A program made the translations under genes and the position numbers. Positions 11,762-21,329 of a DNA stretch of 22,397 nucleotides are shown here, piece after piece. A model generated the notes under the pieces. That model was not told the origin of the DNA. It saw nothing but the letters and a program-made list of their open reading frames with translations, and searched no databases. Source of the stretch: Isoetes engelmannii (Eukaryota > Streptophyta > Lycopodiopsida > Isoetales > Isoetaceae); NCBI GenBank assembly GCA_011763485.2, contig JAANSK020258496.1, positions 1-22,397 of the forward strand, in the 5' to 3' direction. Each line of letters starts with the position of its first letter. The first letter of the stretch is position 1.

Positions 11762-11955
11762 ATTCTTGTTGTGGGCCGTGATAACCTTGCTCTGGGTCGT
11801 TTATGGGCATCCAAACAAGCTGATAAATTAGCCGTGGATGACTTAATCGATCTTCTGGAGCTTTGTTTATAATCTTGTTGTGGATCGTGAGAACCTTGCT
11901 CTAGGTCGTGATAATCCTGCTATAGGCATCCGAAGCAGCTATTAAACTAGGTGAA
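11762..11955. repeat. Degenerate direct repeat, period 109 bp
   Basis: ATTCTTGTTGTGGGCCGTGA and, 109 bases later, ATCTTGTTGTGGATCGTGA start two copies. Both go on through ACCTTGCTCT-GGTCGT and GGCATCC-AA to a -AGCTGATAAATTAG- or -AGCTATTAAACTAG-like end. Identity is perhaps 75% by eye. No coding frame is shared by the copies. Confidence 0.7.
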
Positions 11956-11962
11956 GTAGGTT

Positions 11963-12174
11963 AATCCCCCCTCAAGCATGTTATGACAAATAAGTAGGCG
12001 AGCGCGAGCGCGGGAGGGTTGATCGCCCTTGCTTGCATGCTATGGCAAATAAATAGGCCGAGCTCGCTTGTTATGACAGCGCGGGAGGGTTGATCGCCCT
12101 TGCATGCGTGCTATGGTGAATAAATAGGCTAAGCTCGCTTGATTATTTGTCATAACAGGCTTTTAGGGGGGATT
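11963..12174. repeat. GC-rich block with ~30-40-bp terminal inverted repeats and internal tandem units
   Basis: The left end reads AATCCCCCCTCAAGC, then TGTTATGACAAATAA (11979-11993). The right end is its inverted match, with TTATTTGTCATAACA at 12143-12157 followed by GGGGGGATT. Inside, GCGCGGGAGGGTTGATCGCC occurs at 12008 and 12079 (period 71). A CAAATAAATAGGC-GAGCTCGC segment is repeated, partly three times. TA flanks both ends (11962-11963 and 12174-12175), compatible with a small mariner-like (Stowaway) element of ~210 bases, but TA is too short to prove a target duplication. It is far more GC-rich than its surroundings. Confidence 0.65.
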
Positions 12175-12555
12175 AGCCCTCTCTTAACCCGCAATTGCAT
12201 ATTAGAAGGTAACTAGGGATACGAGAGATCCCCAAAGTGCCACGATGCTGAAGAAAGCTCAAAGTTGGTATATCGATTTGTTGAAAATCCTCAACAAATC
12301 CTCGCCTATTTCGGCCAGAATGTTGTGAGAATGTTGTGAGAAAGGATAAGGCAATCGAGTTATACTAGCTAACCCAATTCTCCCGCAATGGATCCTTTGG
12401 GTTGTTGTACCCCAACTTTAAAGTGGATCCTTTGAGTTGTTATATCCCCCAAGTGCAACTATTTCTTATAGAATGGGTGTGACGAGCATGTTCTTGCTGA
12501 AAGATGACACTGTCAAACTGCACAAACTACAAATTTGCAGATGAATTGGCATTAG
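12175..12555. other. No gene; hairpin and 35-bp direct repeat next to the retroelement
   Basis: GATTTGTTGA (12275-12284) pairs perfectly with TCAACAAATC (12291-12300). GGATCCTTTG-GTTGTT appears twice 35 bases apart (from 12390 and 12425), each followed by a C-run. This could be flanking sequence or the 3' untranslated part of the neighbouring retroelement fossil. Confidence 0.45.
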
Positions 12556-12559
12556 GGTA

Positions 12560-12860
12560 GATTTGGGATCTCTAGTGAGTATTTTAATTGTATCATTTAT
12601 GAAATGAACACCCTTGTCACTAACCAGCTCTAATGGACAACCAAAATGTCGACACTGGCGGCTGTATTATCTTTTAATGCTCTTGCTTCTGCCCACTTTG
12701 TATGATAGTCTGTGAAGACCAATATATATTCGGCCCTTGTACGAATTGTTGGAGATGAGATAGGACCGACAAAATCTAGCTCCCATTTTTCAAATGGTCC
12801 TAACGACAATATAGGATGAAGTGGCATGAAATCTTTATTGCCTGGTTTACCCAATCTTTG
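12560..12860 (-). mobile_element. Gypsy fossil: integrase part
   Basis: The reading includes FEKWELDFVGPI and YILVFTDYHTKWAEA, the central catalytic region of Ty3/gypsy integrases (the usual form is WA-DFVGP and TDYFTKW-EA). Just downstream, LELVSDKGVHFIN matches the block around the second catalytic Asp. Confidence 0.85.
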
Positions 12861-13019
12861 GCATACATCACACTTGAATGCTTCATTGCAAGAATCTTTA
12901 AATAAGCTAGGCCACCAGAGTCTTGCATGTAGTATTTTTCGAGTGGTCAGATCACTTGCGAAATGACCTCCTGCTATTCCTTCGTGAGCTTGACGTACTA
13001 TGTCTTCAGTTTCATGGGA

Positions 13020-13660
13020 AAAAACACATCTGTGAAGAATGTGATCTTTTTTTTATACAACTGTCGCAATAAGGCAATATGATGCTGCTTTTCTTATGAA
13101 CTCTTTCTTTTGTGGGATCTTTAATTCTGAAGGTAATGTCCCAGTACTTTAAATATTCTGCAATTCCAGAATACCAAGGTGGACTTGCATTGATTCGGAA
13201 TAGATTTGCATCAGGTAACTCATCCTTTACACCTAATGGACGTTTGCCATTTGAAACTCTTAATAAATAGTCGGGTATTGTATGAGCAGAACTCGGTTTA
13301 AACATAATTTTGAAATTAAAATCCTGAAGAATCAATAACCAACGATGGATCATGCCCGTAATGCAAGGTTTATTAATAAGGTGCCAAAGGGCTTGGTGAT
13401 CCACATAAAATGTAAAGGTATTGCCTAACAGATAGTGGCGAAATATCTGAACAGCATATACCATGGCGGGTCCTTCCGTTTTCGTAGTGGTGTAAATGCC
13501 CTCAACATGTGTGAGTTTACTTGCATAGTAGATTGGTTGATCTCTGTTTGAATCTTTTTGCTGCGTCAGAACAGCTCCTATAGCAGTTTTGGAAGCATCA
13601 GTATGTACGTGGAATTCTTTGTCCCAATCAGGCACAATTAGAATGGGAGCCTCGGCCAGC
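13020..13660 (-). mobile_element. Gypsy fossil: RNase H part
   Basis: It contains FHVHTDASKTAIGAVLTQ, then PIYYASKLT, a YAVQIFRHYLLGNTFTFYVD stretch and DHQALWHLINKP. These are the standard blocks of the RNase H domain that follows the gypsy reverse transcriptase. Confidence 0.9.
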
Positions 13661-13979
13661 AACCTCTTTAGTTTATCAATGGATTCTTAACAATTTTCAG
13701 TCCATTGAAATTTTGTCTTTGGATTGGTTAGAGCACTCAAAGGAGTGGTTATTCTGATATTTTATTTCCAAAACGTTTATAATAATTTACTTTGCCTAAA
13801 AATCGTCATAATTGTGTAATATCCTGAGGTGGTGGTATTTTGAGAATGACTTTTACTTTATTAGGATCTGTGAGTCCTTCCTTGCTCACTATATGTTCTA
13901 ATGCCATGATGAACTGAATAGCTACATTTCTTAGGATTCAAGTTCCTGGGATTATTGCACGTAAATCCGCGCAATGAGA

Positions 13980-14400
13980 CTCCATACTGTCTACATCTTT
14001 GAAATATTTCTCCAGATAATTTATGTGATCTTTAATGGAGCTGAAAACTGTAAAATCATCAATGAAAGCTTCGATGAAGTTCCCTATGTAACCTGCAAAT
14101 ATCCTCAACATAATTTTTTGGAACAAGGAGGGGGCATTAGTCAAACCAAATGGCATGACTTTGTAGGCAAAGGTTCCAAATTGAGTAATAAAGGTAGTTT
14201 TGTTTTGATATGCAAGATGAACTTTAATTTGGTTATACCCGGAGAATCCATCCATGAAACTATAACATTCATGACCCGCTACATGCTCTAAGACTTGATC
14301 AATAAATGGAAGAGGGAAATAATCTTTTTCTGTGACAGCATTTAGTTTCCTATAATCCACACAAACTCGGTTTTTTCTATATTTTTTTACGTACAATTAT
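13980..14400 (-). mobile_element. Gypsy fossil: reverse transcriptase part
   Basis: It contains RVCVDYRKLNAVTEKDYFPL, then CYSFMDGFSGYNQI, VMPFGLTNAPSLFQ and FIDDFTVFSS. FIDD stands at the usual place of the YxDD metal-binding motif. The FPLPFIDQVLEHVAGHE wording favours a non-chromovirus lineage. Confidence 0.93.
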
Positions 14401-15039
14401 TACTAGGGATACCCACTCACTAGTCTCTACTGAAAAAATAAAAGTTTGCTTTCAGTAATTTTTGTAATTCATCTTTAACCTTTTCAACATATGTGGGCTT
14501 CATCTTATAAGCTCGCAGGTATGTAGGTTTAGCTTGAGGCATTAAAGGAACGCGCAATTGATAGACCTCTGGATTTATTCCCGTCAGATCTTCATAGTTC
14601 CAAGCAAAAATGTTTTTATTTTGAGTTAACAAGCTTATAGCTGCTATTCTGATCTGCATAGGCAAGTGTTTCCCTATGAGCAAGATTTTCTTTTGTTCAG
14701 CAGTTCCCAAGTTTATTTCTTCAAGTTTCGGTTCTTGCATGTAGGGAATCAAGGTCCCTTCTTGAAATTGATGAGCTCTTTTAGGCGTTAATTCAATGTG
14801 TCCTTGATTGAGTTCTGTAAATTCTTTAGGGTAGTCTCCTTCTCCTTTTACAGGTTGTACCATAAAACAATTCTCACGCTCAAGATCTTCCTTATATGTG
14901 CAAACATTATAAAATTCTTCATCAACGTCTGATTCATCAAACACACATTTTCCTTCATCTTCACTATTAGAAAATGTGATGTGTGATGTTTTCTTCTAGG
15001 ATATATATGTTACCCGTAGGTCCCTTGTAGTTTTGCCAG

Positions 15040-15350
15040 CTTTAGTCAACCATGGTGTTGTTGGACCAATCATGCATGGCCCGTGCTTCTCTTAACCAAG
15101 GCCGACTTAACAGAATTTGGTAATCCCTCATCTCTTTTTGTGTTTCTAAGATCACAAAATCTTGTACAAAATTTAATCCTCCAACTATAAAGGGTATTTG
15201 CTTTATAATGCCAAGTGGTTCCACTCTACGACTATCAGCCATTGTCATATCAAAGGGCGCTTTTTTTCAAATTCTTGATCTTAATTTTCTTTCTTAATCT
15301 ATTTGTCATAATATTAGCACCAACACCACTATCAATTGGTGTTTGGGTAT
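15040..15350 (-). mobile_element. Gypsy fossil: aspartic protease part
   Basis: IDSGVGANIM resembles the active-site block D-T/S-G-A of retroviral-type proteases. ILLSRPWLREARAMHDW matches the conserved block after the protease (ILGRPWL..A.A.HDW) in plant Tat/Athila-type elements. Confidence 0.75.
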
Positions 15351-15979
15351 ACTCAAACCTTTAATCTCTAATGATTACCGTTGGGTTTTTGGAATGCCCA
15401 ATTTTGACACAAATTTGTTTAGCAACTGAATTAGTAAAGAAATTGTTGCATTTGTTTCCTTACATCCTCTTTTTGTCCTGGTTCCAAGGTATAAAATTTC
15501 TCAAAACTTGAAAAATATTTTGCTATTACTTTAAGAGGACTAGGTGCTACCATATTTTGTATTTGTCTTCTTACGTTCATTAATTCCCTTTGTTCTATTT
15601 GATCATTCAAGTCAATATTCTCTTCTTGTAGTTCTTGAATTTGATCCTTTGTCTGTACATAAGTTTCTGTTTCTTCCATGACATCAGGATATACATCTTT
15701 CTTTTTTTTTTAGTCTGAATAGTTGTTCTGGGTATTTCTGGTACATCTATACCCTCTTTTGCTGTTCTTTGGTGAGTAACAGCATGTACATTAACATGAT
15801 AATCCTTATTTTCTAATGTAATCATTCGTGTATCTTCACTTTTTTTATTTGATTCAGGAGATGATTTTAACGAACTATCTTTCACTAAGTTAACCTTGCA
15901 TTCTTTATCCACATTTCCAACGTTCCATTGACATAGCAAAAGCAGGGGAACTGTTCCCCTTGGTCTTTTTATTAAAAAC

Positions 15980-16735
15980 AATCTTTAGTATCATGGTTGG
16001 ATTTGTCACAAATGTGGCAATATTTTGGTTTACTTTCAGATCTACACCCATTGGCATAATGCCCTGGTTTGGAGCATTTTGCACACCAAACATAACTGCG
16101 CTTTTGATATCCTTGCATAATCTTTTTTAGTTTTTCTTCCATGGTGTATTGTAATCTTCCTTGCATTTCCCCAATTTCTTGGTTCACTCTTTTATGAACC
16201 AAAGATTTCAATTCTGGGTTTCTGTGCTTCTCTGCACTCAGAATGCCACTGAGAACTGCAGCTCTCTTTACTGCCGCCTCTGGTGTGTTTGGATCATCCA
16301 TTTGTAGTTGTGTAATTCTTCCTTGGAACCCATCAACAAACCATGAAACTGTATCCGTTTCGTGCGGTTTATGGTCTAATTGACTGGCTAATTCTGTTAC
16401 TTGAGTGTTAAAAGCCTTTGGTGATTCATCAGGTTTAATCTGTAAAGATTTTAATTCATCCCTAATTTGCTTAAATGTAGAGGCTACATGGTAGGCTTTC
16501 AAAAATATTTTTGTAAGTTCTTGTCAAGTTTGTTTACTATCCATATTTCTCAATAGCCAATCTGCTGGCTTTCCTTCCAAAGTAGTTGGGAATATTGATA
16601 TTTTTTCCAGGTCAGTATCTTGACCATTCATTGTGCTGAACAACACAAATTGTTTGACACATGTATTAGCTTGTGTTTGCGCAGGTTTTCCAGCACCATA
16701 TCTAGGATATGGCATATTCTTGGATGTACTCATTG
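15980..16735 (-). mobile_element. Gypsy fossil: gag part with two zinc knuckles
   Basis: A retrotransposon gag region (LEGKPADWLL, then FKQIRDELKSL and DTVSWFVDGFQGRI) is followed by CAKCSKPGHYANGC and CHICDKSNHDTKDC. Both are C-x2-C-x4-H-x4-C nucleocapsid knuckles. Confidence 0.88.
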
Positions 16736-17010
16736 TAAATATAGACTTTAGATCAGTGACAATTTTAGAATGTCATTCTTTTCCCCCCTTTGGCTTTGCT
16801 CTTCTCTCTCTTCGTTCTTAGCTTTCTTATTTTTGTTTTTCTCTGATTGCGTGTCTTTTTTGTCTTTCCTCTGCCAAACTTTTATACATTCAACAGATTT
16901 TATGAACTCTTGCAATCAAGAGAGAAATTCTGAGGTCTTAGGCTGGTATAAATGGATCTCAATGATCTTTGGCCAATCATATATTCCTCAGCAACGACGC
17001 CAAAATATAT

Positions 17011-17399
17011 AATAATCTATCTATATCACCTTCTAAAACATACCATTTCACATTCATACATAACCGGGAAATAAACATTAGACAATAAGAAGACAGAGAT
17101 CATTTATTAACATACCAGGTCATTTAGAATAACGTGGAATTTATTTAAATCTAAATCTAGAACACTAGCAGGTACATTCCATGTGTCTTCTAAGAGCGAT
17201 TCTTCATTGTATGGATCCATAATGGGAAGCCTCTGTTATTCATTATATGAACAGAATGAATAGACATGAATTTTTGGACACAGTCTTTATCACATGGACA
17301 TCTTTATGGCCAAGAGGAATTTATCGTACTTGTATTTTGTGGTGTTCATCGCTGGAAAGAAGATGGAATCGGACAGATGTGAAGCGGCATACTCTATTA
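17011..17399. other. Stretch between the retroelement leader and the foldback element
   Basis: On position, the part next to 17010 may belong to the 5' LTR of the gypsy fossil, but no matching second copy was found in the window. The part next to 17399 should be the same target sequence as 18666 onward, because it carries the target duplication of the foldback element. A minus-strand frame is open from about 17400 down to 17290, but it does not clearly read as PPR. Confidence 0.4.
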
Positions 17400-17408
17400 C
17401 ACTATGTC

Positions 17409-18656
17409 TGTCGTTGAGCAACAATCTAGACCTTTTTACACTACTTGTATTTAATTTCCTCCATCCAAGAAAATGTATCTTCATCTTGTCCTTTAATCCT
17501 AAATGGATCTTATATAGCTACGTTGAAATAGATTTGTGTTTATTTGTAATTGTTAACAATCTTGGTTTGCATGTACTATGTTGCCTTTTGGAAAGTAACT
17601 AAAATATCTCATTCTTTCTTTAGCTTTATCTTTACGTTGTCTAGGAACTTAATTCAATAAAAAAACTTGAAAACATATTTGTTTGATATATATCCTTATA
17701 TTGCTTACTTAATACGACCTTAATGACGGTAGTCAATGATGCATTATATGATAGTGAACTAAAACATGACGATGATTATGGGAACCATACAAAAGAGCAA
17801 GACGAAATAGTAAATAAAGATACCTAAGCAATTATAAACATGGTTAACAATGACTTTCAAGTCATATTATTTATGTTTCAAGGATGCTAAGTAATATAAG
17901 GATATGTATCAACAAATATGTTTTCAAGTTATTTTATTAAATTAAGGGTACATTCGCACCAGCGGTTAAGTTATTTAACCGAATTTACATTCCCACCACT
18001 AGTTACGTTAGCATATAGTTAAGAAATTTAGTTAAGAATTAGTTAACATTTTTAACCAAAAACACTTAACTAAATTTGTTTTCGCACTATTTTTGGTTAA
18101 GCTAGCAAAATTAACTAAAATAAAAAATAGCACTAAAAGCTAAAGTGACCTTATAAAGATCACCTTATGTTTGTTAAATGTGCTTAAATTTTTTATGTTT
18201 TTGTCTAACTTAACTAGACATGTGCGAAAGCATTTAATTCGCTAGTTAAGCTATTTTTAACCAATTTTTTTAACTAACCGAGTGTGAAGTAGTTTTCAGT
18301 TAAGTTAGTCTTAACTACTTTTTTTTAACTAGCTTTGCTGTGAAGGCAATCACTTAGTTACTATTAACTTAATTTAATGGTGAAAGTTAACAACCATGGT
18401 GCGAATAGACCCTAAGTTCCCAGACAACGTAAAGATAAAGCTAAAGAAAGAATGAGATATTTTAGTTACTTTCCAAAAAGCAACATAGTACATATAAACC
18501 AAGATAGTTAAGAACTACAAATATAAAGACAACTTTATTTCAACATAGCTATATAAGACCCTTTTAGAATTAAAGGACAAGATGAAGACACTTTTTTATT
18601 TGATAAACGAGATTAAATATAAGAAGTATAAAAAGGTAATTGTTGCTCAACGGCAT
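17409..18656. mobile_element. MULE-like foldback DNA transposon, non-autonomous
   Basis: The left arm (17409 to about 17712) and the right arm (about 17884-17945 plus 18413-18656) are inverted copies of about 305 bases, perhaps 84% identical. The ends read TGTCGTTGAGCAACAAT and, inverted, ATGCCGTTGAGCAACAAT. Outside them lie CACTATGTC (17400-17408) and CCCTATGTC (18657-18665), a 9-base target duplication with one mismatch. Long arms and a 9-base duplication are characteristic of Mutator-like elements. The loop of about 170 bases has no coding capacity, so it must have moved with a transposase supplied elsewhere. Without the MITE nested inside it, the element is about 778 bases. Arm divergence suggests it is not young. 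Foldback or other long-TIR families remain possible. Confidence 0.82.
17946..18412. mobile_element. Tourist-like (PIF/Harbinger) MITE, 467 bp
   Basis: The ends are GGGTACATTCGCACCA and, inverted, GGGTCTATTCGCACCATGG. They are flanked by TAA at 17943-17945 and 18413-18415. The other arm of the surrounding foldback element keeps the uninterrupted AATTAAGTTCC, an empty-site comparison that shows the TAA was duplicated on insertion. A 3-base TAA/TTA duplication with GG-starting ends is the signature of PIF/Harbinger MITEs. The interior has no coding frame. It is made of repeated and palindromic TTCGCAC, GGTTAAG and TTAGTTAA words, so the single strand could fold heavily. Confidence 0.88.
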
Positions 18657-20091
18657 CCCTATGTCCTGGTTTAATGTCAAAATTATTTGACATTGACAGA
18701 AAGTAGTTAAACCCATCAAAAATAAATGCCTCGTGGCTGCACAAAGAGAGGATACTTAAACAAGTGATACAATCAGGTTTTATACCTACTTACTGAATTT
18801 CCTTATAGGCTTTAACTGCTAATTTTGCTGCCTGCCCATTTTCACAGTACATTTCCATAATGGAAGATCAAGAGATTATATCCAATCTATATTTATTCTC
18901 AAGTACCCTACTTGCTTCCTTCGGGACACCACATTTCCCATACATATTGATAATGGATATTCCAAACTATAATATTCCATTTTAGCCCATGATCGATTAT
19001 GATTTTATGTACCTGCTTTCCTATTTCTAGAGCAGCCAAAGATGCACATGCATCAGCAATAGTGATTAATAGGAACTTGTTAGGCTTTACGCCTTCACTC
19101 TTTATTTCCTGAAAAATCTGGATAGAATCCTTTCCTCGACCATGGATAGCATATATTGAGATTATGACAGTCAACAGAATTATATCCTACGCCTCAACGA
19201 TATAAAAAATCCATTGTGCTCCATCCAGATCACCACAACTGGCATACATTTTAACAAGGCTCGCAGCATCTAGAACACTGACAAAAGTTACTTTGTTTGC
19301 ACTCTTCCCTTGCATTTGCAACAGTCTGAAATATTGAAAGGCATATCCGCTTTCCCCATTGTAGACATAGGCATATATGATTGTGTTCCATGAAACTAAG
19401 TCTTGATCATGTGTTCGATGTAATAGACTCTCTGCATCCTTTATGCAGCAACAGGTCCCATACATGCTTATTAACACATTCCTCACAATAAGGTTTGAAA
19501 ACCATTGCTAAGAATGTCAGCACGGGCTAACTTGCCTTCGGTAAAAGCTGCCAGACCTGAACAGGCATCAAGAAGGCTAAGAAAAGTAATTTTATCAGGC
19601 ACCATACCTCCCCTATGAAACAATATTATAGCCTCCTTTACATGCCCATTCTTAGCAAATCCTGATATCATGCTAGTCCAGATGAGCACATCAAATACTG
19701 GCATATGAATGAAGACCTTGTAGGCATCCTCAATGCTCTAACATTTGCTATAACAACGGAGCAACTCAGCGTCAAGAAAAATATTTGTATTTATTTCATT
19801 CTTACATATGCAGGTATGAATGAATTTACCTCTTATTAAGGCTTTGGGACTAGAACAAGTATGCAAAACCATGTGAAGAGTATGCTCATTTGGCTCCACA
19901 TAATTCAGCGGCATTTGACGAAGGAAAAACATGGTTTTTTCAACATCATCCCAATTATGCAAGTCCGATAATAAATATTCGATCAAACACAAAAAGTACA
20001 TCATCCAAGACAAAATGTTTGATGTACATTTGCATAAAAAAGTTTCCAAAAGACCTATCTTTACCCTGCCCGCCCACGTCTGAGCACACAT
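18657..20091 (-). pseudogene. Pentatricopeptide-repeat (PPR) protein pseudogene, PLS-type
   Basis: PPR proteins bind organelle RNAs for editing, splicing or stability. From ATG 20091 the minus strand gives a weak N-terminus, then repeats such as EPNEHTLHMVLHTCSSPKAL, VLIWTSMISGFAKNGHVKEA, GMVPDKITFLSLLDACSGLA, DLVSWNTIIYAYVYNGESGY, KPNKFLLITIADACASLAAL and, near 18720, IKPDCITCLSILSLCSH. These are about six to eight recognisable motifs of the P/L/S style. The frame is interrupted by stops at about 19740, 19190, 18870 and 18791. Frameshifts lie near 19490 and 18955, and an internal deletion lies near 19250 where VSVLDAA runs straight into SLVKMYASCGDL. The foldback element interrupts its far 3' end at 18656. 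No E or DYW domain is seen. Clearly a dead copy, though the family is certain. Confidence 0.9.
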
Positions 20092-20121
20092 GTATGAAAT
20101 CGTTTGCTGGGTAGGAGGAGG

Positions 20122-20280
20122 AGGAAGGGATTTTTCAAGGAATTTCTAATTTCGTGGACCTTCGGATTTAAAATTAAAAGATCTAACGGCTACAAATGAA
20201 TTTGGCTGATGTGGCTGAACATGTGGACAGGCTAGAATCGCGGGATTCGGGTCACCTCGGGTTAGGCAACCTTGCTAACA
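20122..20280. repeat. Dispersed ~160-bp module, copy B
   Basis: Same module and orientation as 2810-2972: TTTTCAAGGAATTTCTAATT, then CTAACGGCTACAAATGAATT, GCTGATGTGGC, ATGTGGACAG, GGTCACCTCGGGTTAGGCAA and TTGCTAA. It fills the gap between the PPR relic's start and the Harbinger-like fragment, whose stop codon lies inside it. It has the AACGGCT and GTGGC blocks but not the ACGTGG cores of copy A. Confidence 0.8.
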
Positions 20281-20834
20281 AAATTGTAAAGGTCTATTCC
20301 TGTGGCTTCTTTAAAGTTTGCAATAATGTCCAACAGCCTTTGTCCACGTGGCATTGCAATGAATTTGGAATATAGCATTGTCTTGGATGCCAAAACTAGA
20401 GTAATCTTCTTAATGTATTTTTGAACTGTGGATTTACCCACATAAAATCTCTGTCCTACATGCAATGGCTTTTCTCCATGAGCCAAGCTGTAAAGAAGCA
20501 TTGCTACAGCTTTTCTAGGATCAACAGGGGCTCTAACTTTCTGTCCGGACCTATAAGGGTAAGGATCTACAAGACCTACCAGTTTTTCAAAGTCTGCCCT
20601 CTTCATTCTGTAGAATTGTTGCCACATGTATTCATAGGAAGGTAAGCAATTCCAAGCATGATTATCAATGCTATCGCATTGTGTTGTCTGTCTTAGACAG
20701 ACGCAAAACCTTCTTGGTGGCCTCTTAAGTCTGGAGATAGCAGATATTAGCACTGCTGAGTTTACACAAAGAAAATCCATGTCCTCTTCCATGATCGTGG
20801 CATCCTCTTCAAGAATATCCATGTAATCTAGCAT
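20262..20834 (-). pseudogene. PIF/Harbinger transposase-related (ALP1/HARBI1-like) N-terminal fragment
   Basis: From ATG 20834 the frame runs 190 residues. It opens with an acidic stretch, then WQQFYRMKRADFEKL, VDPRKAVAMLLYSLAHGEKP and a helix-turn-helix block, VGQRFYVGKSTVQKYIKKI (about residues 126-144), typical of Harbinger-derived nucleases. Relatives run about 350-450 residues. Here the frame stops just before the first catalytic Asp of the DDE domain, after FKEATGIDLYNF, and the last five codons come from module copy B. An acceptor-like TATTTGCATTACAG lies at about 20857, so a 5' exon may exist upstream. No stop interrupts the visible part. It could be a truncated transposase gene or the remains of a domesticated ALP1-like gene. 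Confidence 0.8.
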
Positions 20835-20856
20835 CTCATTGAATAACAAAATTTCT

Positions 20857-21285
20857 GTAATGCAAATACGAGAAGAAGGGTCCTAAAAAGCATTGAAATC
20901 ATGCCCAAAATTATTGGATCCATCTCCAAAATCCTGCTATTATTGATGCTGCGCAAATTAAAGCAAGCAATCTACTATTCCGGGCCCAATTGACACGTGA
21001 GAAGCCTAAGGATGCATGTTCCAGACTCTATTCCAGAATCTTGAATTATCCCATATCCGGCATTTTTTGAAGAATTGCAAGATCAAAATATCCCATATGA
21101 ACAGTCTTACCGGAATCGATCTGGAGGGAAAAAATCCGGCGAGAAGGTCGAAATTCGCTCCAAACTGGCTCCATTAGGACTCGGGAGAATTTTTACTCTC
21201 GTCCTCCTCTCATGAAATACATACAAAAATCTCCTCTCACCGTATAGCACAAGAGAGGCAAAAATATCGATCATGTGGCCAACCT
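20857..21285. other. Upstream region of the Harbinger-like fragment
   Basis: On the minus strand the splice acceptor noted for the Harbinger-like fragment ends this stretch. A minus-strand ATGGATCCAATAATTTTGG near 20922 could belong to a short first exon, but the frame is not proven. Nothing else is evident. Confidence 0.35.
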
Positions 21286-21329
21286 GAGAGCGAGAGCGAG
21301 AGCGAGGGAGAGGGAGAGGGAGAGGGAGG
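21286..21329. repeat. GA-rich hexamer microsatellite
   Basis: About three GAGAGC units run directly into about four GAGGGA units, a compound hexanucleotide repeat. A minus-strand frame through it reads LPLPLPLP-RSRSRS, a by-product of the repeat rather than a protein. Confidence 0.9.

Larger units (their letters stand above)
12556..17010 (-). mobile_element. Ty3/gypsy LTR-retrotransposon fossil, broken
   Basis: Read on the minus strand, the parts run in order gag, protease, reverse transcriptase, RNase H and integrase, the Ty3/gypsy order. A leader with a primer-binding-site-like word, TGGCGTCGTTGCTGAGG, lies at 16985-17004. It resembles the TGGCGCCGTTGCCGGGG site known from plant non-chromovirus (Tat/Athila-type) elements, and the reverse transcriptase wording fits that group too. 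No chromodomain is seen. The coding parts fall in many frames, so the copy is broken, with very roughly ten breaks. I found no pair of LTRs within the window, so it cannot be dated by LTR divergence; the decay suggests it is old. Confidence 0.9.

Noticed and set aside
11979-12157. Palindromic TGTTATGACAAATAA ends considered as a CRISPR-like or integron repeat
   Set aside because: Only two inverted copies, no spacers, and a plant nuclear context.
17400-17408. CACTA word at the left end of the foldback element, considered as a CACTA-transposon terminus
   Set aside because: The opposite end lacks it; the word is better explained as part of the 9-base target duplication.
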